NCBI GenBank assembly: GCA_003501335.1
Contig: DNPQ01000571.1
Coordinates: 1-13,019 of the forward strand
Source of the DNA: Bacillota bacterium
GTDB taxonomy: Bacteria > Bacillota > UBA4882 > UBA8346
DNA length: 13,019 nt
Reading direction: 5' to 3'
The first letter of the stretch is position 1. Every line of letters starts with the position of its first letter. Below, piece after piece: positions 1-6,800 of this stretch. The notes beneath the pieces were generated by a model. That model had not been told where the DNA came from. It was given only the letters and a program-made list of their open reading frames with translations, and searched no databases. The position numbers were made by a program, and so were the translations under genes.

Positions 1-41
1 GGTTTAGGAAACCGCTGCTCTATCCCCTGAGCTACAGGGCC
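1..41 (-). tRNA. tRNA-Arg (anticodon CCU), partial, 3' half cut off by the window edge
   Basis: Read on the minus strand, the sequence begins with a 7-base acceptor arm (GGCCCTG), then TA, a D arm (GCTC, loop, GAGC), an A, and an anticodon stem GCGGT followed by the 7-base loop TTCCTAA. Anticodon bases 34-36 are CCT, which decodes the rare arginine codon AGG. The window ends inside the 3' side of the anticodon stem, so the variable loop, T arm and CCA end are not visible. It is preceded by its own strong promoter at 91-119 and is not part of the tRNA operon at 3221-3623. Confidence 0.93.
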
Positions 42-90
42 ATTTAAACTTAACAATTTAAATCTCAAAACCAAATAATAAAGCATTCAT

Positions 91-119
91 ATTATAACAA
101 ATTGCAGCGCCGTTTACAA
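91..119 (-). promoter_or_regulatory. sigma-A promoter of the tRNA-Arg(CCU) gene
   Basis: On the minus strand there is a -35 box TTGTAA (positions 119-114), a 17-base spacer and a perfect -10 box TATAAT (96-91). A TGT precedes the -10 box, giving an extended -10. The predicted start near 84 leaves a leader of about 40 bases before the tRNA. The position directly upstream of a tRNA gene supports the call. Confidence 0.85.
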
Positions 120-206
120 CCTACTACAAATCCCCAAATCCCCTCATTTTACTATCCTGCCTCAAAGTATTCCGCACATAACGAAAAGCTGAATGCCGCG
201 AACATC

Positions 207-226
207 CTGAAGATATTGGATCTTCA
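207..226. repeat. 8-bp inverted repeat downstream of the phage-type gene
   Basis: CTGAAGAT and ATCTTCAG form a perfect 8-bp stem around a 5-base loop, about 40 bases after the stop codon of the gene at 268-690. No U-tract follows on either strand, so it does not look like a standard intrinsic terminator. It may still act as a 3' stabilising hairpin or a weak terminator. Confidence 0.4.
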
Positions 227-267
227 GCTCTGTCTGAAAAGGAGTTGTTACTTCCTACCATAAATTG

Positions 268-690
268 TCATTTTTCCTGTTCCACTATGCCAAGTAGTGC
301 CGCTTTACAAATTGCCTCCGGAACAGTCTCAAAAAAATCCCCGTCATTAAAGAAATTACTGAAATTACAATCTTGGGGGCCACTTTCAGCCACAACTCGG
401 CCATCTTTGTCCATTCGAATGCAAAATTGCCAGCCTCTTGAATTGATTGTCTCAACAACTTTCCAGGCGCTGGCAATATCGGTCGAATACCCCGGAACCC
501 GTTCAGCCAATACCCAGTCACTTATGGCAATCCCCTGCTGATGTCCTTCCGGAAAATAAGAAATATGCGGTCCCGCCAAATCTGTATAAGCAAATAACGG
601 CGGCACAATCATTACATTTTCCTGCACCCATGAATCGAGCCGAACTCCTGGAATCTCTTCGATAATCATCTCGGCCGTCAAATGTTCCAA
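268..690 (-). CDS. small protein with Phage ABA sandwich domain (BC1872-like), probable prophage remnant gene
   Basis: The 140-residue product carries the pattern I associate with the Phage ABA sandwich domain family (PF18066): an N-terminal acidic helix (AEMIIEEIPGVRLDSWVQE), a central YSTDIASAWKVVE motif near residues 68-80, a strand with GWQFCIRMDKDG, and a C-terminal VPEAICKAALL helix. These proteins occur in Firmicute phages and prophages and their function is unknown. The start is uncertain: TTG at 690 has only a poor ribosome site (GGCGGG, 8 bases off), ATG at 669 has none, and the frame stays open upstream for about a dozen more codons to a stop. The gene may therefore be 5' truncated. 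No other phage gene is visible. Family assignment is from remembered motifs, without a profile search. Confidence 0.72.
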   Translation of the reverse strand: MEHLTAEMIIEEIPGVRLDSWVQENVMIVPPLFAYTDLAGPHISYFPEGHQQGIAISDWVLAERVPGYSTDIASAWKVVETINSRGWQFCIRMDKDGRVVAESGPQDCNFSNFFNDGDFFETVPEAICKAALLGIVEQEK

Positions 691-721
691 GTCTTTTTCC
701 CGCCTCTGCCAAAAGGAATCC

Positions 722-904
722 CTAGCTCAACGGATTCTCTTCCTTTATGATTTCTGCCTGAAAAATTCCACCCAGGAAATGAGCAAGGTGTTCGATAATA
801 CTCTCTACCCTATTATTTGTTCTTCCCGTTAAAATTATGAAATTTCCATGAAAAAAGACTCCTTTTACAAAGAAGTCTTTCTTTAATTCTATCTTTTCCT
901 TCGA
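722..904 (-). other. start-less open frame continuing past the TAG stop of the upstream gene
   Basis: Directly after the TAG stop of the gene at 905-1183, the same frame stays open for 60 sense codons before another TAG at 724-722. The predicted peptide looks protein-like (for example GNFIILTGRTNNRVESIIEH) but contains no ATG or GTG, and its only TTG is near the end. The terminator hairpin at 851-880 lies inside it. It could be a decayed C-terminal extension, a remnant of another gene, or chance in AT-rich DNA. I do not recognise the sequence. Confidence 0.25.
851..880 (-). terminator. intrinsic terminator of the small membrane protein gene
   Basis: On the minus strand, AAAGACTTCTTT pairs with AAAGGAGTCTTT as a 12-bp stem with one G-U pair and a GTA loop. 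The run of T continues directly from the stem (TTTTTT). It lies 25 bases after the stop codon of the gene at 905-1183, where a terminator is expected. Confidence 0.8.
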
Positions 905-1183
905 CTATTTCGATTCTTTAGCTTGATCCTGCTCGGCGATCTTTTCTTCTTGAACCTGTTTTTCATTGTCAGACGGATTTTGGGTATCAGGTTTTGACTT
1001 TTTTTTACTAAAAAGCAGGACCGCCGCAATTAACATTAAAATGAATGTTCCTTCATCCATTAATTGCTTATGCTTGGTAAAAAAATCCGTTTTAATAAGG
1101 GCCTGCGCCACCCCAAGCAGAATCATAAACGCTGCTATTCCTAGAACAATCATTCTTTTTTGGAAATCTGTTAATCGGTTCAT
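905..1183 (-). CDS. small two-helix membrane protein of unknown function
   Basis: The 92-residue product has two predicted membrane helices, at about residues 11-29 (IVLGIAAFMILLGVAQALI) and 44-58 (GTFILMLIAAVLLFS). A basic KKKSK stretch follows, then a low-complexity, highly charged tail of about 30 residues rich in Glu, Gln and Lys. The positive-inside rule suggests both ends face the cytoplasm. The ATG start is supported by GAGGTGG 6 bases upstream. The gene lies about 150 bases downstream of the UPF0756 gene on the same strand and ends in its own terminator. I do not recognise a family and the sequence gives no enzymatic motif. Confidence 0.75.
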   Translation of the reverse strand: MNRLTDFQKRMIVLGIAAFMILLGVAQALIKTDFFTKHKQLMDEGTFILMLIAAVLLFSKKKSKPDTQNPSDNEKQVQEEKIAEQDQAKESK

Positions 1184-1336
1184 CGGCCCACCTCAATCAA
1201 AATTTTTAAGTTACTTAGAATTCCTTTTATGTTCTTTCGATTGAAAGGCCGAAAATCCTTTAACAATATAAGGGAGTACCCTAAACTTTTTTAAAAACGG
1301 CTAAAATAGAATTTAAAAACGAGATCTCTTCTAAGA

Positions 1337-1798
1337 TCAGGGCCTTGCGAAAATCCTGGCAATTAATGCCAATAATCCTGAGGTTATGAGAGGACCGACC
1401 GGTACTCCACCTAAAAAAGCCGCTGCCAAAACAGCTCCTAAAATTAAGGCCAACATAATATCACTATGCTGCTGAACTGTAAGAAATTGAAGCCCCAGTC
1501 CACTAAGATACGTTGTTAAAAAAGACAATACCAATGCCACGATGCCCAACCATGAAGAAAAAACTTTCGTGATATGATGGTACCCGAACTCTCCCTGCGC
1601 GATTGGAATCAAGATTGCTGCAATTAATAAGGCCAGTCCCCAAAACATCCCCTGCTTTTGGAGAAATGGAAAAAGCGTATGATCCCCATGAGCCAGTCTG
1701 ATTAATAAGAGTACCCCGGCCGCAACAGCCACCGAATTGGCCTTACCAAAAATGGCTATGATTAAAATACCAAGTAAGATGTAGGTACTATCCATCAT
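1337..1798 (-). CDS. UPF0756 (DUF441, YeaL/YtwI-type) integral membrane protein
   Basis: The 153-residue product matches the usual length and landmarks of the UPF0756/DUF441 family: an N-terminal helix followed by GKANSVAVAAGVLLLIRL, a conserved FPFLQKQGMFWG segment, an ILIPIAQG motif near residue 65, and a C-terminal FLGGVPVGPLITSGLLAL motif. About four to five hydrophobic helices are visible. The function of this widespread family is not established. The ATG at 1798 is chosen because GGGGAG lies 7 bases upstream; a second ATG follows at once. A stronger ribosome site 31 bases upstream serves only a 3-codon frame in phase with this gene. Confidence 0.9.
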   Translation of the reverse strand: MMDSTYILLGILIIAIFGKANSVAVAAGVLLLIRLAHGDHTLFPFLQKQGMFWGLALLIAAILIPIAQGEFGYHHITKVFSSWLGIVALVLSFLTTYLSGLGLQFLTVQQHSDIMLALILGAVLAAAFLGGVPVGPLITSGLLALIARIFARP

Positions 1799-1810
1799 TA
1801 ATTTTCTCCC

Positions 1811-1836
1811 CTATGCTCCCAATCTATTCCTCCTTT
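1811..1836 (-). promoter_or_regulatory. strong ribosome site with 3-codon leader frame before the UPF0756 gene
   Basis: AAAGGAGG (1836-1829) is spaced 6 bases from TTG (1822-1820), which is followed by GGA GCA and a TAG stop at 1813-1811. The frame is in phase with the ATG of the UPF0756 gene 15 bases later, which has its own weaker ribosome site. Either this is a minimal leader peptide that couples translation, or the gene once started here and gained a stop. Confidence 0.35.
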
Positions 1837-1914
1837 CTTTACAAAATGCCAACCTTCCATTGTAACTATCATGTTACTTCTTTATTCTGATCCAGCCCAC
1901 CGACAAAGTCATCC

Positions 1915-1929
1915 TAAATAGGCTATTTA
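1915..1929. repeat. 15-bp palindrome in the divergent spacer
   Basis: TAAATAG and CTATTTA form perfect 7-bp arms around a single G. The short, symmetric form with no loop fits a protein-binding site better than an RNA hairpin. No regulator is known to me for it. Confidence 0.35.
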
Positions 1930-2009
1930 TCCCATAAAACACTAATAACATTTTTGCACCCTATTTTGACTTTTTAATCTATTTACAAATTATCTTATGC
2001 AACACATAA

Positions 2010-2038
2010 TTGATCAAATTTATTATTATGTCTATATT
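2010..2038 (+). promoter_or_regulatory. sigma-A type promoter of the Spo0E-like gene
   Basis: TTGATC (2010-2015) and TATATT (2033-2038) are separated by exactly 17 bases. Each box differs slightly from consensus. The predicted start near 2045 leaves a leader of about 60 bases before the ATG at 2105. An alternative pair, TTGACT and TATCTT further upstream, has a 19-base spacer and is less likely. Confidence 0.6.
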
Positions 2039-2104
2039 TTGTAAATATATATCGCAATGTCATGCTCCTTTACCGATTTCAATAATCGAGAGGAGGTGAT
2101 AAAA

Positions 2105-2269
2105 ATGGCCAATAAAACAAATCTTCGAAAAAGAATCGATGATGAAAAACGCAGAATGCAGCAATTATGGGAAATTAAAAAAAGCATTGATGAAGTTTTT
2201 ATGGAGGTAGCAACGAACTTAGATAAGCTATTAAATGAATATGATCAAGTTATGAGAGAAGAGGAATGA
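2105..2269 (+). CDS. Spo0E-like aspartyl-phosphate phosphatase (sporulation regulator)
   Basis: The 54-residue, highly charged, fully helical product ends in NLDKLLNEYDQVMREEE. The LDKLLNEY segment at residues 39-46 matches the signature helix of the Spo0E family (SQELDxLIxxY). Family members of this size, such as YnzD and YisI of Bacillus subtilis, remove the phosphate from Spo0A~P and so delay sporulation. The usual Ser-Gln before Glu-Leu-Asp is Ala-Thr-Asn here, so the match is good but not perfect. The frame opens further upstream at 2057, but ATG at 2105 is chosen because a near-ideal GAGGAGGTGAT lies just before it. It has its own promoter and terminator, so it is a single-gene unit. 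Confidence 0.72.
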   Translation: MANKTNLRKRIDDEKRRMQQLWEIKKSIDEVFMEVATNLDKLLNEYDQVMREEE

Positions 2270-2276
2270 TTCAAAG

Positions 2277-2302
2277 AAAGCCGTCCATTAGGGCGGCTCT
2301 TT
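2277..2302 (+). terminator. intrinsic terminator of the Spo0E-like gene
   Basis: AGCCGTCC pairs with GGGCGGCT (8 bp, one G-U pair) around the 4-base loop ATTA. It is flanked by AAA on the left and CTTT on the right. It begins 8 bases after the TGA stop. The U-tract is short, so termination may be moderate. Confidence 0.72.
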
Positions 2303-2651
2303 AATATATGCAATCGTTGGGATAATCGCCCAAATAGTCGCGATATTTCGCTGCCTGATTTTTAGTTCCATTTCACCACATAGCCTGTAGCACTTCGACT
2401 TTCGATAATTAAAGCGTTTAGCCTGCAATTGATGATTTGATTGATTCATCATTCAATTGCTCTTTTAGCTGCTGTACATTTTGATTCGCGGTATTTAAGC
2501 AGGCCAATAAATCACTATTTACACACTACAATTGAAGGCATAAAACAAGTCTCCATTAAATCTTTAATGAAATTATTATCTAAAATATTATGTATTCCTT
2601 CGTTTGCTTAAAGTAACTTTCGATAAAATAGTATTTCAACATGGAACATAA
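2303..2651. other. gene-free spacer with possible remains of small genes
   Basis: No gene with a start and ribosome site can be supported. On the minus strand, an open frame at about 2436-2528 reads like a small helical protein (LLACLNTANQNVQQLKEQLN) but has no good start and stops after SSIAG. Immediately after it, in a different frame, comes another protein-like piece (ALIIESRSATGYVVKWN and stop). This is consistent with a small gene broken by a frameshift, but chance is not excluded. A 16-bp palindrome lies at 2554-2569. Confidence 0.3.
2554..2569. repeat. 16-bp palindrome CATTAAA-TC-TTTAATG
   Basis: The two 7-bp arms are perfect and are separated by only two bases. It lies about 80 bases upstream of the promoter at 2652-2680. 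It may be an operator, but the high AT content makes chance possible. Confidence 0.3.
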
Positions 2652-2680
2652 TTGATATATGTTTAATAAAATGTTACTAT
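2652..2680 (+). promoter_or_regulatory. sigma-A promoter of the Cys/Pro-Arg small protein gene
   Basis: TTGATA (2652-2657) and TACTAT (2675-2680) each match five of six consensus bases and are 17 bases apart. A TGT before the -10 box gives an extended -10. The predicted start near 2687 gives a leader of about 22 bases that ends in the ribosome site of the gene at 2710. The vegetative-type promoter argues against expression only late in sporulation. Confidence 0.72.
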
Positions 2681-2709
2681 CGGCAAACCTTCTTTAAGGG
2701 GGTGATCTA

Positions 2710-2907
2710 ATGTATGAAGATACTTCCCAAGATAATATTGATGTATATGCCGACCAATCCTCTTGCTTTTGGACCCCACAAGGGCGCATATGCCGGGACC
2801 CTAGAAGAAATATAGAATGTTTTTATCCGCGTTGGGGAGGGCGTCCTCAATGTCGAACTATGTTCGGCCCTAGACCTGGACCACGGCCTAGACCAAGACC
2901 ATTCTGA
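2710..2907 (+). CDS. small cysteine-containing protein with a Pro-Arg repeat tail, unknown function
   Basis: The 65-residue product has an acidic N-terminus (MYEDTSQDNIDVYADQ), a middle part with four cysteines at residues 19, 28, 37 and 48, aromatic residues next to several of them, and a strongly basic tail of alternating Pro and Arg (GPRPGPRPRPRPF). No signal peptide or membrane helix is seen, so the protein is probably cytoplasmic or a spore component. Even cysteine spacing could mean metal binding or disulfides. The ATG is supported by AAGGGGGTGATC 2 to 8 bases upstream. It stands alone, with its own promoter and a perfect terminator. I do not recognise the family; a coat-like or nucleic-acid-binding role is only a guess from charge. 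Confidence 0.75.
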   Translation: MYEDTSQDNIDVYADQSSCFWTPQGRICRDPRRNIECFYPRWGGRPQCRTMFGPRPGPRPRPRPF

Positions 2908-2909
2908 TC

Positions 2910-2947
2910 AAAAAAGGTGAAACTATACTTAATGTTTCACCTTTTTT
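2910..2947 (+). terminator. strong intrinsic terminator after the small Cys/Pro-Arg gene
   Basis: AAAAAAGGTGAAAC pairs perfectly with GTTTCACCTTTTTT as a 14-bp stem around a 10-base loop. The right arm supplies the U-tract and the left arm supplies one on the other strand, so it can work in both directions. It begins 2 bases after the TGA stop. Confidence 0.92.
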
Positions 2948-3171
2948 CATTCAAACAATCATCCATCTCACCCTGATTATGATCGATAAAACAGCATATC
3001 CTCATAACGATCTCCCTTGCCCGTTCCCGCTATTCAAAAAAAGTTCTTTTTCAAATTTTAACCGACTGGCAAGGGCAATCGACTGATCAGAAAAAATATT
3101 CTTTTTCTCCATAGTATTAAATGTTCATTTATCAACGTTTGTAAAAATTCTTCGAAAAAGGGTTTTTTGGA
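2948..3171. other. spacer between convergent transcription units
   Basis: No gene is firmly supported. On the minus strand, an ATG frame of 36 codons at 3002-3112 (MEKKNIFSDQSIALASRLKF...) looks protein-like but lacks a ribosome site. An 8-bp inverted repeat (3014-3021 with 3068-3075) lies inside it. Since both flanking units end here with terminators, the stretch may simply be unused DNA. Confidence 0.3.
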
Positions 3172-3208
3172 CAAAAAAATAAGAGAGCCTGAATTTCTTC
3201 AAACCCTC
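3172..3208 (-). terminator. intrinsic terminator of the tRNA operon
   Basis: On the minus strand, GAGGGTTTGAA pairs with TTCAGGCTCTC (11 bp with three G-U pairs) around a GAAA tetraloop. TTATTTTTTT follows directly. It sits 12 bases after the encoded CCA end of tRNA-Arg(ACG), which is the last gene of the cluster. Confidence 0.85.
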
Positions 3209-3220
3209 ATCGTTGTTAAA

Positions 3221-3297
3221 TGGTGCGCCCGGCGCGATTCGAACGCGCGACCCTTTGATTCGTAGTCAAATACTCTATCCAACTGAGCTACGGGCGC
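3221..3297 (-). tRNA. tRNA-Arg (anticodon ACG)
   Basis: Full 77-base tRNA read on the minus strand. The acceptor stem is GCGCCCG with CGGGCGC, the D arm is GCTC...GAGC, and the anticodon stem TTTGA encloses the loop CTACGAA with anticodon ACG. The T arm contains GTTCGAATC. The CCA end is encoded at 3223-3221. The first anticodon base A is expected to be edited to inosine by TadA, so that CGU, CGC and CGA are read. It is the third and last tRNA of the operon. Confidence 0.97.
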
Positions 3298-3336
3298 AAA
3301 TTCTATAATAAACAGGCTTTTGGCCAAATTATTTTC

Positions 3337-3428
3337 TGGCGGAGAGGGAGGGATTCGAACCCTCGCTAGGATTACTCCTACTAATGGTTTAGCAAACCAT
3401 CCCCTTCAACCGGCTTGGGTACCTCTCC
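3337..3428 (-). tRNA. tRNA-Ser (anticodon GCU)
   Basis: Full 92-base class II tRNA on the minus strand. The acceptor stem is GGAGAGG with CCTCTCC. The anticodon stem ATGGT/ACCAT encloses TTGCTAA with anticodon GCT, reading AGU and AGC. A long variable arm (TAGTAGGAGTAATCCTAGC region) follows, as expected for serine. The T arm contains GGTTCGAATCC, and the CCA end is encoded. Confidence 0.97.
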
Positions 3429-3458
3429 AGTAAAAACGTAAATTATGATGAATTATAC

Positions 3459-3520
3459 AGTTTGAAGGTTGAAGTCGGAAAACATTCGCTTTCTGGTGGT
3501 TTACATTCACTCTTCAAACT
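3459..3520. repeat. 9-bp inverted repeat in the spacer between the two tRNA-Ser genes
   Basis: AGTTTGAAG (3459-3467) and CTTCAAACT (3512-3520) are perfect complements around a 44-base loop. In the primary tRNA transcript this could fold as a stem between the two serine tRNAs and influence cleavage. This is inference from symmetry alone. Confidence 0.35.
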
Positions 3521-3534
3521 TCTAACTTTTTATT

Positions 3535-3623
<89 letters not shown>

Positions 3624-3643
3624 AAATTCTTTATTCAAAGTGG

Positions 3644-3663
3644 TTAAACCACTCGGACAGTCC
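3644..3663 (-). repeat. partial copy of the tRNA-Ser(UGA) 5' region in the operon leader
   Basis: The 16 bases at 3644-3659 (TTAAACCACTCGGACA on the plus strand) repeat exactly 3601-3616, which is the D arm and upper acceptor region of tRNA-Ser(UGA), 43 bases away. Beyond the repeat the acceptor-like bases diverge (GTCCC instead of CTCCTCC) and no anticodon arm follows, so it is a fragment and not a gene. It also lies in a 15-base palindrome AGTGGTT-A-AACCACT at 3639-3653. Confidence 0.7.
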
Positions 3664-3761
3664 CAAAAATTCAGTTTTAAATTATCAAACTCTATTTTAG
3701 GCCAAATGCTTGAATATGCCTTGATTCATTCCAGGAAACAAATTTTCGGAATGCATGAATT

Positions 3762-3790
3762 ATTTTAACACACCGTCCCATAGGTGTCAA
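3762..3790 (-). promoter_or_regulatory. strong sigma-A promoter of the tRNA-Ser-Ser-Arg operon
   Basis: On the minus strand, a perfect -35 box TTGACA (3790-3785) is followed by a 17-base spacer and the -10 box TAAAAT (3767-3762), with TGT before it as an extended -10. It lies just 20 bases after the carB stop codon, and no terminator is visible between them. Transcripts of carB may therefore run into the tRNA operon. The start is predicted near 3755. Confidence 0.9.
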
Positions 3791-3810
3791 GTGTAGGAAG
3801 AATAAGGCAA

Positions 3811-6800
3811 TTAATTATTATATTCAAAAAAAGGTTTCACGGCCATCTGGTTTTTCAAATATTGTTGCAGCCCCAATACTGCAACCTGAGTACCGGAAAG
3901 AGTCGTGGTAATTGGGATCCCACGTCTAACAGCGGTACTGCGAATCTGACTTTCAGCCGGGCTGGTTTTTCGCCCCGATTGAATACTAATAATCCAATGA
4001 ACTTCCCCGTTTTTAATTTTATCCATAATATTGGGCCTTCCCTGCCCGACTCTGTTTACCGCTTGGCAACGCAAATTGTTACGTTCAAAAAGATCAGCCG
4101 TTTCCTCCGGCGCCATAATCGTAAAGCCTAAATCAATCAATTGCCGGGCTAGCGATATAAAAGCCCTTTTGTCTTCATCACGAATACTTACAAAGATTGA
4201 ACCCGATTCGGGTATTCGTTCCCCGGCCGCCAATTGAGATTTGATAAAAGCTATTCCAAAATTGCTATCAATTCCCATAACTTCACCATTGGACCTCATA
4301 GAAGGGCCTAATAGGGTATCAACACCGGGGAACCTGTCAAATGAAAAAACCGCTTCCTTAATTGCAGTATGATTGAAAACCGGTTCTTTCAGACCCTGGG
4401 CCTTAATAGAGTCTCCCAACAAAATTTTTACGGCTGCTGCAGGCCAATCAACTCCGGTTGCTTTACTGATAAACGGCAACATTGAATCCACCTTGGAATT
4501 CACAGTTAATAAATACACCGCATCATGCTTAACTGCATACTGAATAGCAAAACACCCCCGAATGGACCTGGTTTTCACCAACGAACTCGTAAAAGACTTT
4601 ATTTTGGTAATCATGGCCTCACCCATTGAATAAGGCGGTATCGCACAAGCACAATCTGCCGGATGAATACCGGCCTCTTCAATTTGCTCGGTGATCCCGC
4701 AAATCACCAAATCATCGCCGTCATATACACAATAAACCACGAGTCCAATCGCATCATCGATGAATTTTTCCATTCGCAAAAGATTATTTTGATTCAAGCC
4801 CTGAATCCGTTCGAGATAACTTTTCAAGTCCTCTGCGTCAAAACAGATTTCTAAAGGATGATCTGTAAACCGGACAATAACCGGATATCCGATTTTACCT
4901 GCCAGATCCAGCACTTCTTTTCTATCACCTGAAGTTCCGCTTTCAGGAAAAGACAAACCCGGGATCAACAAATTCTTTTTCGAATATTCCTGGTCACTGC
5001 TCTGATGATCAATTTCCTCGGCCGCCCCCAAAATTTTAATACCCACTTTTTGAAGCAAAGCTGTAAATATCGAAGAGGCATACCCACTAAACTTTAATAT
5101 GGCAGCTTCTGGTTTTTCTTGGTCAAGGATATTTAAAATATCCTCTTTCACCAAAGGCTCCAAATAAAGAATATCAGTATTCATAGGATCGGTTGTTATG
5201 GAGCTGGGATTGCAATTGATAATAACACTGGCATATCCCTTTTCTTGGACGGTTTTCACTGCATGGATCAAAGAATAATCATACTCTGTTCCTTCTCCAA
5301 TCCGGGTTGCTCCAGTTCCAAAAAGCAAGATCTTGGAACCTTGTTTAGCCTCAATTGGGTATCCCTGATCATATGTGGAGAAAAAATAGGTTTCGCTTTT
5401 CCCTTGAGCGCCCTTCACTTTTAACGGTATAAAATGACAGGTAATTTCTTTACTCAGTCTAGTTGCCCTCACCTCATCATCTGTGGTGCATAAAAGATAG
5501 GCCAGTTGTACATCGGAAAAACCCCATTTTTTAGCCTGTAATAATACTTCTGGGGTCAAATTATATAAAGCATAAGTAGTCAGTCGTTTTTCAAAAGCCA
5601 CCAGTTGTTGAATTTCTTGAATAAACCATTGACTAAGCTTTGATAGAGAAACTAAATCCGTGACCGGAATACCCCGTTTTAAAGCATAGCGCAAAAAAAA
5701 CCAACGTTCTTCATTGGGGTTACAGATTTTGTCCTTTAGTTCCCAAATGGTTAATTTAGACTCATCCAAATCTCGCCCGTCCGCTCCCAGTCCATAACGA
5801 TCATTCCTCAACGAACGCAAAGCCTTTTGAAAAGCCTCTTTAAAATCGCATCCAAAGGCTATAACTTCTCCAACTGCTTTTACAGTTGTAGCCAATACCG
5901 GATCGGCTGAAGGATACTTCTCGAAACTAAAACGCGGTAATTTGACAGCCGTATAATTGACAACCGCTTCTTCGTCCGATCGTTTGGTATCAATCCCCAA
6001 CTCATCCAAGCCAAAACCCACCGCCAATTTGGCAGCAATAGCGGCAATTTGCAATCCAGTGGCTTTCGCGGCCAGTGCTGTACTCTTCGTAAATCTGGAA
6101 TTGATTTCAATCGGGTAAACGGCTCCATTGGTTGGATTTACGGCAAATTGAATATTAATACTGCCTGTAACCGCCAGCTTACAAATAATTTTTTTAGAGA
6201 TATCAGCTAAATAAGTATATTGCTCCGGCAATAAACCCCGAGCCGGTATTACAACCGCGCTATTTCCGGTATGGACACCGACTGGATCAATATTTTCCAA
6301 AGAAGTTATGATCCTACATTGGTCAAAAACATCACGGAAGACCTCAAACTCAAATTCATGATAACCGTCTAAAAACTCCTCAACTAAAACTTGACTTATG
6401 GGAGAAAGACTCAAAGCCATTTCCAAGAATTCTTCCAACTCTTCTTGATTATAGGCTATCATAACACCGGCGCCTTCCATTGCAAATGCAGCCCGAATCA
6501 CGACCGGAAACCCAATTCTTTGCCCGATTGCCATTCCCTCGCTTAAACTGGTAGCAACTGCACCGGCTGGAAGTTTAATTCCCATTTCCGTCATAAACTC
6601 CCTATATTTGGAACGATCTTCGGTGTTTTGAATAGCCGTTTCGGAAATTCCTAATATTCGTATTTGATTTTGTTCCAGAATACCGGCGTGGGCCAAGGAG
6701 TAGGCCATATTAATTGCAATTTGCCCGCCAAAAGTCGGCAATAATGCTTCGGGTTTTTCAAGAGCAATGATTTTTTGAAGATTTTCCAAATTTAAAGGCT

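Larger units (their letters stand above)
1799..2104. other. AT-rich spacer between divergent UPF0756 and Spo0E-like genes
   Basis: No gene is visible in these roughly 300 bases. The stretch holds the leader of the UPF0756 gene, a 15-bp palindrome at 1915-1929, and the plus-strand promoter at 2010-2038. I found no convincing minus-strand promoter for the UPF0756 gene, although one is expected here. Confidence 0.5.

Noticed and set aside
245..541. Plus-strand open frame of 98 codons
   Set aside because: It lies opposite the phage-type gene, whose protein shows clear family motifs; this frame shows none.
966..1244. Plus-strand open frame of 92 codons
   Set aside because: It is antisense to the small membrane protein gene, which has a good ribosome site and terminator; the plus-strand frame has neither.
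1323..1338. 5-bp hairpin with a T-run after the UPF0756 gene
   Set aside because: The stem is too short and overlaps the stop codon, and three bases separate it from the T-run, so it is weak as a terminator.
2620..2660. Sporulation sigma-E-like -10 (CATAATTGAT) upstream of the gene at 2710
   Set aside because: The -35 match is poor, and the overlapping sigma-A promoter at 2652-2680 is far better.
3784..4131. Plus-strand open frame of 115 codons
   Set aside because: It is the antisense shadow of the carB 3' end, with no ribosome site and no recognisable family.
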